From: JBGUXS01 sp045118155
GTDB lineage: Bacteria > Pseudomonadota > Alphaproteobacteria > CAAHEQ01 > UBA3637
Length of the DNA: 24,397 bases
Reading direction: 5' to 3'
Assembly: GCA_045118155.1 (NCBI GenBank)
Contig: JBGUXS010000003.1
Coordinates: forward strand, 1-24,397
The notes beneath the pieces were generated by a model. The model was not told the origin of the DNA. It worked only from the letters and a program-made list of their open reading frames with translations, and ran no database searches. Position numbers and translations under genes: made by a program. How positions within the stretch are numbered: position 1 is the first letter of the stretch; each line of letters starts with the position of its first letter. Shown one piece after another: positions 7,333 to 14,558 of the stretch.

Positions 7333-8025
7333 ATGGCTAAAGAAATTATCGTTATTACGGGCGGAGCATCTGGTCTTGGCTTAGAACTTGTCAAACAATC
7401 TATGGAAAAAGGATTATACGTATGTAATATCGATTGGGATGCCCCCCGTATGACATCCTTGGCAGAAACGTATAAAAAGGATTATCAAGGTTTTGTCGGG
7501 GATGTTTCAGATGAGAACTTTATTCAAAATACCATTGCCAAAATATCTAAAATTGGAAAAATAAAATATTTAATTAATAATGCGGGGGAACCGTCTTTTA
7601 AATTACCTTGCGATTATGCCAAAGAAGATATCAATAAATGTTTTAAGGGCTTGCAAGGGATGATTATTACCTCTACTGAAACCCTGAAAGCCACACAAGA
7701 AAAAGATGTAAAAATTGTCAATATTATGTCGTCTGCCGCCCTGCGGGGGAATAAACAAGAGGCCGTTTATTGCGCCACTAAATGGGGGGAACGTGGCTAC
7801 ACAGAAAGTTTAAAAGTTGCTTATAAGGGAACAAGTGTCAAGATTATTGGTGTTTATCCTGGGGGCATTAATACCGATTTTTATAAGAACAGTCGGGACT
7901 ATATCAGTACGGAAAAACAAAAGTCTTTTATGAACCCACAAGATGTGGCTGAGGCCATTTTAAGTAATATTTTATCCCCCGCAAATCTGACCGTAGCCGA
8001 TATCATCCTTGAACGGAATTCTTAA
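7333..8025 (+). CDS. Short-chain dehydrogenase/reductase (SDR)
   Basis: The 230-aa classical-type SDR is a cytosolic NAD(P)-dependent oxidoreductase. The cofactor motif TGGASGLG is at residues 9-16, NNAG at 82-85, and the catalytic set Ser133/134, Tyr146 and Lys150 in YCATK; IIGVYPGGINTDF is the usual PG motif after the active site. Asp34 after the second strand (CNIDWD) suggests NAD preference, as an inference. Length is near the family norm of 250. AGGAGG precedes the ATG and a promoter is visible 23 nt upstream. The substrate is unknown; many such short SDRs act on sugars or small carbonyls. Confidence 0.88.
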   Translation: MAKEIIVITGGASGLGLELVKQSMEKGLYVCNIDWDAPRMTSLAETYKKDYQGFVGDVSDENFIQNTIAKISKIGKIKYLINNAGEPSFKLPCDYAKEDINKCFKGLQGMIITSTETLKATQEKDVKIVNIMSSAALRGNKQEAVYCATKWGERGYTESLKVAYKGTSVKIIGVYPGGINTDFYKNSRDYISTEKQKSFMNPQDVAEAILSNILSPANLTVADIILERNS

Positions 8026-8045
8026 AAACCCAAGGATGACATTCT

Positions 8046-8113
8046 TTTTCCTTGTGATTTGTAAAAATCGTGCTATACTAAGGACATTCATTGGGGTGTC
8101 GCCAAGCGGTAAG
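8046..8113 (+). repeat. 68-bp perfect direct repeat, upstream copy (promoter plus tRNA 5' half)
   Basis: The sequence is identical over 68 nt to 8317-8384. It includes TTGTGA (8052-8057), a 16-nt spacer, TATACT (8074-8079) and the first 22 nt of tRNA-Gln. Lack of any difference implies a recent duplication or gene conversion. Confidence 0.9.
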
Positions 8114-8312
8114 TGGGCGGATTCGGTTGGGTACTCCCGTAAACGGGTCCTCCTCACGTCGTAAGGTTCAAACTGCGCTTAGCAGCTTGTTCTCACCAAC
8201 TATCCGTTCCGTCATTCGTTAGTTCGTTCGCGAATGAAATGAGCGGACGCCGTCAGGCGGTCCGAGTGCAACAAGGACGAGGGGCTTTGCCCCGAGCTAT
8301 CCAGCCACCCCA
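8092..8312 (+). pseudogene. tRNA-Gln copy interrupted by two inserts
   Basis: The copy starts with the same 22 nt as the intact gene (8092-8113, acceptor TGGGGTG and the D-arm up to GGTAAG). It then has about 93 nt of unrelated, hairpin-forming sequence where the anticodon arm should start. It resumes with TTCCGTCATTCG and the T-stem to GTTCG (8207-8226, one mismatch to the intact copy), is broken again by 73 nt in the T-loop, and ends with TCCAGCCACCCCA (8300-8312). The anticodon is lost and no CCA follows. Its promoter is intact, so the RNA may still be made. Confidence 0.75.
8227..8299 (+). repeat. T-loop insert A (structured element)
   Basis: The 73 nt lie between GTTCG and (A)TCCAGCCACC of the interrupted tRNA copy. 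It contains GGAC-GCC-GTCA-GGC-G-GTCC and GGGGC-TTT-GCCCC hairpins. Two blocks are shared with insert B at 8511: GACGCCGTCAGGCGGTCC and GGACGAGGGGCTTTGCCC, then GAGCTA after one mismatch. Confidence 0.7.
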
Positions 8313-8322
8313 CATATTTTCC

Positions 8323-8350
8323 TTGTGATTTGTAAAAATCGTGCTATACT
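8323..8350 (+). promoter_or_regulatory. Promoter of tRNA-Gln
   Basis: TTGTGA (8323-8328), a 16-nt spacer and TATACT (8345-8350) lie 13 nt before the mature 5' end. The same promoter is duplicated at 8052-8079. Confidence 0.75.
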
Positions 8351-8362
8351 AAGGACATTCAT

Positions 8363-8437
8363 TGGGGTGTCGCCAAGCGGTAAGGCAACGGATTCTGATT
8401 CCGTCATTCGTTGGTTCGAATCCAGCCACCCCAGCCA
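8363..8437 (+). tRNA. tRNA-Gln, anticodon CUG
   Basis: The full cloverleaf can be drawn. The acceptor stem is TGGGGTG with CACCCCA. The D-arm follows, with GCCAAGCGGTAAGGC. The anticodon stem ACGGA/TCCGT encloses the loop TTCTGAT, giving anticodon CTG (8395-8397). The T-arm is GTTGG-TTCGAAT-CCAGC. The discriminator is G and CCA is encoded (8435-8437). It reads the Gln codon CAG. A strong promoter lies upstream and an intrinsic terminator 10 nt downstream, so it is a single-gene unit. Confidence 0.93.
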
Positions 8438-8446
8438 ATAAAAATG

Positions 8447-8470
8447 CCACCCTTTATGGGTGGTTTTTTT
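8447..8470 (+). terminator. Intrinsic terminator of tRNA-Gln
   Basis: CCACCC-TTTAT-GGGTGG is followed by seven T. An identical copy lies at 8602-8625. Confidence 0.85.
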
Positions 8471-8500
8471 ATTAGGTAGATGGATGAAGAATCAACGAAT

Positions 8501-8625
8501 CGTTGGTTCGGTGAGCGTAAGCGAACGACGCCGTCAGGCGGTCCCTTTAGGGACGAGGGGCTTTGCCCAGAGCTATCCAGCCACCTTTAGCTTTAAAAAT
8601 GCCACCCTTTATGGGTGGTTTTTTT
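8501..8625 (+). repeat. Second tRNA-3'-end module with T-loop insert B and duplicated terminator
   Basis: CGTTGGTTCG (8501-8510) equals the T-stem side of tRNA-Gln. It is followed by a 65-nt insert B, then TCCAGCCACC (8576-8585), the tRNA 3' half, and TTTAGC plus a terminator identical to that at 8447 (8602-8625). The insert breaks the T-loop at the same point as insert A and shares two blocks with it. Within the insert CGAAC can pair back to GTTCG, and GTCCC-TTTA-GGGAC forms another stem. Confidence 0.7.
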
Positions 8626-8633
8626 ATGGTTTG

Positions 8634-8790
8634 GGTGAGCGATGAGAACCAAGTTCGGGGAGCAAGGGCGCAAGGTGCCCAAAGCGACCGACACACGGAA
8701 CGTGTGGTCCCAAAGGGATAAATTGTGCGCTAGCCAATTTACAATCCAGCCACCTTTAGCTTTAAGAAAGCCCCAGTTTATCGGGGGGTT
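8634..8790 (+). repeat. Third tRNA-3'-end module, divergent insert
   Basis: GTTCG (8653-8657) may mark the T-loop. After 85 nt comes AATCCAGCCACC (8743-8754) and TTTAGCTTTAA as in module 2. The interior is unlike inserts A and B but again has three stems: GGGC/GCCC, CACACG-GAA-CGTGTG and AAATTG/CAATTT. It ends with CCCC/GGGG and TTGTTATT, a weak stem-loop that also faces the end of the minus-strand gene at 8813. Confidence 0.55.
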
Positions 8791-8812
8791 GTTATTGGAT
8801 AGAGTAAGACAA

Positions 8813-9466
8813 TTAACCGCGGGAATCGCGCCCAGAATCATTCCCCTTTTGTTGGCTGATAGGTCTTGGGGGAACCCGTCTGGCCGTCACCGCCTCAAGT
8901 GTTGTTTGCAACGTTTGTTCTTCCACTTTGGGATCTTTTAACACAATGATACGCCCTTGCGCATCTATCAAACCGGTGGCCACAAATTTTTCCGTCACGA
9001 TATCTTCCACCATAGGGCCTTTGGGAATGTCCACTGACAACATTTCCTCAAAAGAATAGTGTCTTGAAATATTCCCCTTAGGGGCAACTTTTACCGCAAT
9101 TTTTCTAAGGCCTAAGTCCTCTGGCGTTTTACGATCATCCCCCAATACTTGCATATCCGTTATTTTGATTGTGCATATATCTTTGATTTTGTAATCCGCA
9201 ACCGTTTTCCGGAACATTTGACCGTCAGTATTTATCCCATCCTCCATAGCCAATTTCACATATTGAACCTTAACTTCCTGAGATTTCTTCACGTTGCCTG
9301 TTTCATCATAATCCACAACCGCCGCTGTGGGAAAATCATTTTGAAAGTTAATTTCTAAATGCCCTGGGGTAGGTGTCAAAAACGCAAAAGGATTGTCGGT
9401 AGGACATTGCATGTGTACCAATGTGATATTCTCACCCCGATAAATAGGTTCTTTAAATTTAGCCAT
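8813..9466 (-). CDS. Hypothetical protein, unknown
   Basis: The 217-aa product has no signal peptide or membrane segment. Residues 1-175 look like a compact domain rich in Val, Asp and Lys (for example KITDMQVLGDDRKTPEDLGL). The last 25 residues are basic and disordered (ARRVPPRPISQQKG). I recognise no family. GGGAG lies before the ATG, and a promoter overlapping a terminator-like stem lies 50 nt upstream, so it is probably a single-gene unit. Its end abuts the tRNA-derived array, whose last stem-loop (8770-8788) could terminate it. Confidence 0.65.
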   Translation of the reverse strand: MAKFKEPIYRGENITLVHMQCPTDNPFAFLTPTPGHLEINFQNDFPTAAVVDYDETGNVKKSQEVKVQYVKLAMEDGINTDGQMFRKTVADYKIKDICTIKITDMQVLGDDRKTPEDLGLRKIAVKVAPKGNISRHYSFEEMLSVDIPKGPMVEDIVTEKFVATGLIDAQGRIIVLKDPKVEEQTLQTTLEAVTARRVPPRPISQQKGNDSGRDSRG

Positions 9467-9480
9467 GTGTTCTCCCTATC

Positions 9481-9517
9481 AAAAAATAAAAAAGCCAAGC
9501 TCTTAAAAGATTGGCTT
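9481..9517 (-). terminator. Intrinsic terminator on the minus strand, overlapping a promoter
   Basis: Read on the minus strand, AAGCCAA-TCTT-TT-AAGA-GC-TTGGCTT is followed by TTTTTTATTTTTT. It could stop transcription arriving from the GDP-fucose synthase gene. It lies only 14 nt before the next ATG, so it can also act in that gene's leader. Confidence 0.65.
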
Positions 9518-9546
9518 ACTATAAATAACTTTCAAAAAATTATCAA
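9518..9546 (-). promoter_or_regulatory. Promoter for the 217-aa hypothetical gene
   Basis: On the minus strand TTGATA (9546-9541), a 17-nt spacer and TATAGT (9523-9518) would start RNA near 9511, inside the first arm of the terminator stem. Confidence 0.6.
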
Positions 9547-9605
9547 ATATTTTTTATTCCCTGCCCCGTTTTGATAAGAAATAAGTTGTTTTTCAAAAAC
9601 GGAAT

Positions 9606-9643
9606 ATCCCTTGACGTTTTCTTGCAGAAAACGAAGGATGACC
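9606..9643. repeat. Interspersed palindromic repeat, CGTTTTCT core
   Basis: ATCCCTTGA, then CGTTTTCT-TGC-AGAAAACG, then AAGGATGACC. It is nearly the same as the copy at 7198 with one mismatch in the outer stem. Confidence 0.65.
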
Positions 9644-9657
9644 TATTATTTTTTCTT

Positions 9658-9694
9658 GTCATGCCTTTTTGGCATTAGCAAAAATCAAGGCATC
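9658..9694. repeat. Interspersed palindromic repeat, reverse orientation, C-to-G variant
   Basis: GTCATGCC, then TTTTTGGC-ATTA-GCAAAAA, then TCAAGGCATC. The outer arms are ATGCCT/AGGCAT as at 7087. It lies 15 nt from the copy at 9606, in opposite orientation, so the two form a composite pair downstream of the fucose gene. Confidence 0.65.
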
Positions 9695-9762
9695 TTTTGT
9701 TTTTACCCCAAAGGGACAACATTAAACGAAGGAATGATTGGATGTTTTTATGATATTTTTTA

Positions 9763-10758
9763 TCACCGGAAACGGCCGGAATTGCCTTGCGTTTGAGTGG
9801 CTATCTTTTTTTCCGTTTCCCCCAAGCCGCGCGCTAAAAAGTCTTGATACGCCACCACAAGCCCCGTACTCAAGGGGGTTTTAGCCCGCCACCCTAAAGC
9901 ATTTATCCGTGAGACATCCATCAGCTTTTTCATCGTCCCGTCGGGTTTAGATAGGTCATAAACAAGGCGACCTTGGAACCCGACAACCTCTTTCACAACC
10001 TCGGCCACTTCGGCAATCGTCATATCTTTACCGGACCCAATATTGATAAATTCGCCGATATCTTTCGCGCTTTTATTTTCCATCAGCCATACCACGGCCT
10101 CGGCCAGGTCACCGGCATACAAAAACTCGCGCCGGGGGGCACCCGTTCCCCAAACCACCACTTCGGGCAGGCCTTGCACTTTGGCTTCATGAAAACGGCG
10201 AATTAGCATGGGCAACACATGGGAATTTTGGGGATGATATGTATCATTTATCCCATACAAATTACACGGCATAACCGATAAATAATCCGTCCCATATTCC
10301 CGATTGTACGCATTGCACAACTTAATCCCACTAATTTTGGCCAAAGCATACCCTTCGTTCGTTTTTTCTAGTGGCCCCGATAACAAATGTTCTTCCCGCA
10401 TGGGTTGAGGGGTTTCCCGGGGATAAATACAACTAGACCCTAAAAACAACAGCTTTTTTGCCCCATACCGATACGCATTTTCAATCACGTTGTTTTGAAT
10501 CTTGAAGTTGTCCAACATAAATTCCACGGGATACGTGTTATTGCCAACAATTCCCCCAACTTTGGCGGCGGCTTGGAACACCCAATCGGGGCGTTCGGCC
10601 TCAAAGAACCGACGGGTTGCCTCACTGTCGCGTAGGTCTAATTCTTTTGAGGTGCGATACACTAAATTGGTATAGCCCTTGGCTTGCAATTCACGCACAA
10701 TCGCACTGCCCACAAGCCCACAATGACCCGCCACGTAAATCTTGATACCCTTATCCAT
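9763..10758 (-). CDS. fcl: GDP-L-fucose synthase (GDP-4-keto-6-deoxymannose epimerase/reductase)
   Basis: The enzyme makes GDP-L-fucose from GDP-4-keto-6-deoxy-D-mannose with NADPH, a nucleotide sugar for polysaccharides or glycans. The 331-aa protein is an extended SDR. The GxxGxxG motif is in VAGHCGLVGSAI near residue 10. The family signatures AAAKVGGI and LGSSCIYP (catalytic Ser), and Tyr-x3-Lys in YALAK, are present, as are YGINDTYHP and REFLYAGDLAEA. It is slightly longer than the usual 310-320 aa through a basic C-terminal tail. GMD, the preceding enzyme of the pathway, is not in the window. It follows the pilus operon after a 120-nt gap on the same strand, so a part in glycosylating surface structures is possible but unproven. 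Confidence 0.93.
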   Translation of the reverse strand: MDKGIKIYVAGHCGLVGSAIVRELQAKGYTNLVYRTSKELDLRDSEATRRFFEAERPDWVFQAAAKVGGIVGNNTYPVEFMLDNFKIQNNVIENAYRYGAKKLLFLGSSCIYPRETPQPMREEHLLSGPLEKTNEGYALAKISGIKLCNAYNREYGTDYLSVMPCNLYGINDTYHPQNSHVLPMLIRRFHEAKVQGLPEVVVWGTGAPRREFLYAGDLAEAVVWLMENKSAKDIGEFINIGSGKDMTIAEVAEVVKEVVGFQGRLVYDLSKPDGTMKKLMDVSRINALGWRAKTPLSTGLVVAYQDFLARGLGETEKKIATQTQGNSGRFR

Positions 10759-10878
10759 CTTTACCCTTTCCCCGCTGTTGTTTTTGTGTATTCACATGCA
10801 TAGCACCTTTTTCCTTTTTTGTCAAGGAAAAGGAACTAAGGCATCCCTTTTTTAGGGGGGGGAAAGAAAATGCTTTTT

Positions 10879-11994
10879 TTAATTAACGGTGCCCATGTTT
10901 TGCACCATTTGGTCTTGCATGGCGAATGTTCCCATCACCACCCAGGCCACAAACAACGCAATGCTTAAAATTGCAAACGAATTGATAATGGCGGACATCT
11001 TTTCAATAATCTTGGTAGAGTTATCTAGCCATTGATTAGACAGGTTCGTTAAAGCCTCAGAGAAATTATCCAATTCGGCGTAAATCTTTAAGTCCCCAAT
11101 AATTTCTTGATCAGGAAAGCGTAAATTCGTCATATCCAACGCATCCCCTAAATTTTCCCCGTTGTTGATGTAATAAAGAGCGGCATTAATCCGGCGCCGT
11201 AAATACGGGGTCGCATCTTGACGAAGGACTTGCATTGCCCGCGATACCGGTGTCCCCGCCCGCACCAAAGCGGCTAAGGATAACAACCACCCAACCCCCA
11301 CAAAAATTCGGTAAATAGACCACGGCGGAATCCGGTCAAAAAACACCCGAGATTGCCCCCGCCACCTAGGGAAAGACCAATAAATAATCACCGTAATAAT
11401 CGGGAAAAATGTAAAAAGCGGAATGGGGTGATCTTGCACAAAGTGCGATAAGTCAATCAAGCTTTTGGCCGTTCCCCGCCAGACCACATCCGGCACAGCC
11501 TCTTCCATAGGGGGCACCATATAGGCCCCCACCCCGTACACCAAAAAGGACACTAACAACATCAAGAACAACGGATATACCGTGGCTTCCACCACGGGTT
11601 CTTTCATCTTGCGCATCCCTTCCACCGCACGAATTGTATTTTCAAGGGCTAATTCCAAGTTCGCAATATCCCCCACGGATAAGGTCAAAACTTCTGTCTG
11701 AGGCACCCATCCTTGCACCGCCGTTGAAAACGATTCCCCGTTTTTAATTTGTTTTGTCCATTCAATAATCGCAATTGCAAATGTGTCGGAAGGATCTCGC
11801 CCTTCATTAGAGGCCGTATGATACAACCGTTCCAACGCATCCATCATGGAAAAGTGATTTTTTAACAGGGATTGCAATTTATTATAAATCATCAGACGGC
11901 GTTCTGTGGAATGCATCACCACAAACTTGGAATACGCCAATGTAATAGGTCCTGCATCCAAAACTGGCTTTTTTGCCCTTACCTTCATCGCCAT
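10879..11994 (-). CDS. pilR: Type IVb pilus inner-membrane platform protein PilR (GspF-like)
   Basis: This is the polytopic inner-membrane protein on which the assembly ATPase acts in type IV pili and type II secretion. The 371-aa protein has two GspF-type helical domains (about 35-135 and 235-330), each followed by membrane segments (about 138-160, 190-206 and 337-360). The end AILSIALFVAWVVMGTFAMQ is typical of GspF/PilC. It starts 8 nt after the ATPase stop, so the two are cotranscribed, and it is the last pilus gene here. In plasmid R64 pilR is followed by the prepilin gene pilS, which is absent. Confidence 0.85.
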   Translation of the reverse strand: MAMKVRAKKPVLDAGPITLAYSKFVVMHSTERRLMIYNKLQSLLKNHFSMMDALERLYHTASNEGRDPSDTFAIAIIEWTKQIKNGESFSTAVQGWVPQTEVLTLSVGDIANLELALENTIRAVEGMRKMKEPVVEATVYPLFLMLLVSFLVYGVGAYMVPPMEEAVPDVVWRGTAKSLIDLSHFVQDHPIPLFTFFPIITVIIYWSFPRWRGQSRVFFDRIPPWSIYRIFVGVGWLLSLAALVRAGTPVSRAMQVLRQDATPYLRRRINAALYYINNGENLGDALDMTNLRFPDQEIIGDLKIYAELDNFSEALTNLSNQWLDNSTKIIEKMSAIINSFAILSIALFVAWVVMGTFAMQDQMVQNMGTVN

Positions 11995-12002
11995 CTTAAC
12001 CC

Positions 12003-13742
12003 CTAATCCTTAATATATTCATCTAAAAAGCCCGTCCAACGTTCAACTTCTTCAATATCCACCACCCCACGCAACATTCTATCTTGGGCGGCTTCACGCA
12101 ACGTAATTCCGTTCAAATCTTCAATCCAGTGTGTTAGGGCTTTGCGTTTTTCCCCTTTAATCAATAACTCTAAGAACGTGGCATCTGGCAAGATAAATTC
12201 CCCAATGGCTTGACGGCCCTTAACCCCCCGATAATCACACGCTTCACAACCAGCGGGGTTGCGTAAATACGCATTTTCTAGCGCCACATCCCCAAACATT
12301 TTGCGAAGGCGTTGCACCGCCGGGTGATCTAAATGATCTTTGGCCGGCATTCGGCATTTGGGGCAAACACATCTAAAAAGCCGTTGAGAAAGCAATCCCG
12401 TCATAATTTCGGGATCTAACAATTTAAAGTCTTCTACCCCAAGGTCACGCAAACGTAATAAAATATTCGGCGCATTACTGGCGTGCAAGGTCGTCCACAC
12501 ATTGTGCCCCGATAACGCCCCACGGAACGCTAGGTCTGCCGCGGACAGTGTCCGAATTTCCCCGATCATCAAGGCATCTGGGTCAGACCGCAAGGCCGCC
12601 GAAAGGGCCTTGGTGAATTCCCGATCTTTGGCATCTTCTAGCGACGCATTGGTCACCGGCATTTGCCGGGCCCCTGGAATGGGGTATTCGGGGGGATCTT
12701 CCACGGTAATTAAGTTAATTTCGTAATTGTGTTCCCGAAGCATCGCAATCATGTTCCGTTGCAAGGTCGTGGATTTCCCACTTCCCGTCGGCCCTGATAC
12801 CACAACCATCCCCGCGGATTTTGCCCGTAAAAGCCGGAAAATTTCTTGTTCCCGCGCCCCAAAACCCAATGCCTGTAAATTCGTTTCGGACTTCCGACCG
12901 TCTTCGGCGTACAGCAATCGCATGACCACATATCGCGATCCAAAAGCGATTGGGTTAAATTGCAAACGCACCCCAGAAATGGTGTTGGGCAACCGTAATT
13001 TTCCTTGAGATCCCCTCAGCGGTGTACTTCCTAATTTCTGTGCCGTTTGGTATTCATTTTGGGCATAGCTAGCATCCGAAATATCGGCCGACGCAAAGGA
13101 TGCCCGTACAAACGATTCCCCCCATTCTTTGTTGTATTCTATCGCCGTTTGCATCAAGCCATTGACCCGGAACATCACGGTGGTTTTATCCCCCACCACA
13201 ATATGAATATCTGACACCCGGGATAAGGCCGCCTGACCAATAATCTTCACAAAGTCCCGTTGCATCCGGGCTTGTTCTAAATCTTCTTGCACAGACGAAG
13301 CAATCATGACCTGAGCTTGGGCGGCATAATCATAAATATCCTTTAAAACCTCGGCTGTCACATATTCGGCGGGACTAATCACTAATTGCCGACGACGGGC
13401 TAGGACTTCAAAACTAAGCACCCGTCCATCAAATTTGGCGGATTCCAAAACTAAAAACCGTCCATCGGAAAAAAGGGCCAACAACGCCCTGGTATCTTCT
13501 TTTAAAGGGAAAGAGCCACTGGGGGCCGTAATACATTCATTTCCCGATGTGAACAAACGTTCAACGTATTCTTTCCGTTCTTCATCATCTTCAAAATTAA
13601 CTTCCCCAGAAACAGGCGTTTCCGCAGGGGCCGTTTTTTGTTCCGCCTGCGTAGGTGTTGCAGCCACCGTCCCCCCCTGTTGTGCAGGGGCGGTTTGTTC
13701 CGCTTGCCCGGTTTTATCCGTTTGAATGTTTGTGTCCGTCAC
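12003..13742 (-). CDS. pilQ: Type IVb pilus assembly ATPase PilQ (GspE/VirB11 superfamily)
   Basis: This cytosolic hexameric ATPase drives pilus extension. The 579-aa protein has a low-complexity Thr/Gln/Ala N-terminus (1-50), an N-terminal domain, and an ATPase core. Walker A is GPTGSGKS (317-324), the Asp box VEDPPEYPIPGARQ starts near 347, Walker B is LMIGEIR (391-397) and the His box TTLHAS (417-422). A GspE-type zinc module follows with CPKC (460/463) and CEAC (499/502). All catalytic residues are present. It lies 9 nt after pilP. There is no second, retraction-type ATPase in the window, as is common for type IVb systems. Confidence 0.92.
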   Translation of the reverse strand: MTDTNIQTDKTGQAEQTAPAQQGGTVAATPTQAEQKTAPAETPVSGEVNFEDDEERKEYVERLFTSGNECITAPSGSFPLKEDTRALLALFSDGRFLVLESAKFDGRVLSFEVLARRRQLVISPAEYVTAEVLKDIYDYAAQAQVMIASSVQEDLEQARMQRDFVKIIGQAALSRVSDIHIVVGDKTTVMFRVNGLMQTAIEYNKEWGESFVRASFASADISDASYAQNEYQTAQKLGSTPLRGSQGKLRLPNTISGVRLQFNPIAFGSRYVVMRLLYAEDGRKSETNLQALGFGAREQEIFRLLRAKSAGMVVVSGPTGSGKSTTLQRNMIAMLREHNYEINLITVEDPPEYPIPGARQMPVTNASLEDAKDREFTKALSAALRSDPDALMIGEIRTLSAADLAFRGALSGHNVWTTLHASNAPNILLRLRDLGVEDFKLLDPEIMTGLLSQRLFRCVCPKCRMPAKDHLDHPAVQRLRKMFGDVALENAYLRNPAGCEACDYRGVKGRQAIGEFILPDATFLELLIKGEKRKALTHWIEDLNGITLREAAQDRMLRGVVDIEEVERWTGFLDEYIKD

Positions 13743-13751
13743 AAGTCCCCC

Positions 13752-14558
13752 TTATTTTTCCTTTTCAGGATACACAAATACAATCGTTGCTTCCGAAATT
13801 GTCCCATTAAAATCCGCCACAACAGTGGTCGGTGTAATTTCCTTAATCACATGACCGGATGTCAGTTTATCCCCAACTTTCACCGTCACAAAATTATCCG
13901 CAGATGTTGGTTTTAAGCGGGCCGTGAGGTGTCCATTCACCCCCTTAATATCCACAACAGAATACAATTCCGCCAAGGGGAAGTTCCCCTGACCTTCGCT
14001 AGCGGCGATGGCCTTTTGTCGCATTTGTTTCCGCATCGCTTCGGCTTCCAAAATTTGTTGATCCAACATAGCGGCCTTAGATTTTTTGGCTTCCACTTCG
14101 GCGCGGAGTTCTTCTTGTTCTTGCCACCACGCAATCCGATCCCGAATAATGGCTTCACGCTTGCCGATTTCATCAAGACGGGTTTGCCGATATTCCGCTT
14201 GAACCTTTTCTAGGTCGCTTTTGAGTTGTTCGCGTTGAATCTGCAATTTCAAGAAAATATTGGCCCGTTCAATATCCGCTAAATCCCGAAACACTTCGGG
14301 GGAAATCCGACCAATCAATTGTTCCGATGGCAAGGTCGGTTTTGTAATTTCTAAATCCCGGGGTTCATCTATGTAAGCCCCTTGCACCGAAGGAAGCGCC
14401 GTGGGTTCTACCGTTCCTAAACCACTGCGGTTTGCAAAATCCACCACTTTGGAACCGTTTTGTAAATCCGTGGACACCCCCGTTCCCGTGGGAACAGCCG
14501 CCGACGTGCCAAGGGCCACAGAAAGCATACCTACCCATACATACGTTTTAATTTGCAT
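13752..14558 (-). CDS. pilP: Type IVb pilus biogenesis protein PilP
   Basis: PilP is a periplasmic protein that links the secretin to the inner-membrane parts. The 268-aa product has a signal peptide (MQIKTYVWVGMLSVALGTSA). A long coiled coil rich in Glu, Arg and Gln follows (about residues 85-180), then a C-terminal beta domain beginning LAELYSVVDIKGVNGHLTAR that matches the PilP/GspC-like homology region. I chose ATG 14558 because GGAGG lies 5 nt before it. The upstream ATG at 14573 would place that ribosome site inside the gene. It overlaps the end of pilO by 11 nt, indicating translational coupling. Confidence 0.85.
   Translation of the reverse strand: MQIKTYVWVGMLSVALGTSAAVPTGTGVSTDLQNGSKVVDFANRSGLGTVEPTALPSVQGAYIDEPRDLEITKPTLPSEQLIGRISPEVFRDLADIERANIFLKLQIQREQLKSDLEKVQAEYRQTRLDEIGKREAIIRDRIAWWQEQEELRAEVEAKKSKAAMLDQQILEAEAMRKQMRQKAIAASEGQGNFPLAELYSVVDIKGVNGHLTARLKPTSADNFVTVKVGDKLTSGHVIKEITPTTVVADFNGTISEATIVFVYPEKEK

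Noticed and set aside
8114..8206. First insert of the split tRNA copy as a second, different tRNA
   Set aside because: It has GGTTCAAAC like a T-loop and a CCCG/CGGG stem, but no acceptor stem or 7-nt anticodon loop can be drawn.
8046..8437. Two-piece (permuted) tmRNA
   Set aside because: The intact copy has a normal anticodon arm with CTG and no tag-peptide frame, and the interrupted copy lacks tmRNA hallmarks.
8460..8941. Several short open frames over the tRNA-derived array
   Set aside because: They run through terminator stems and tRNA 3' ends and lack ribosome sites, so they are chance frames.
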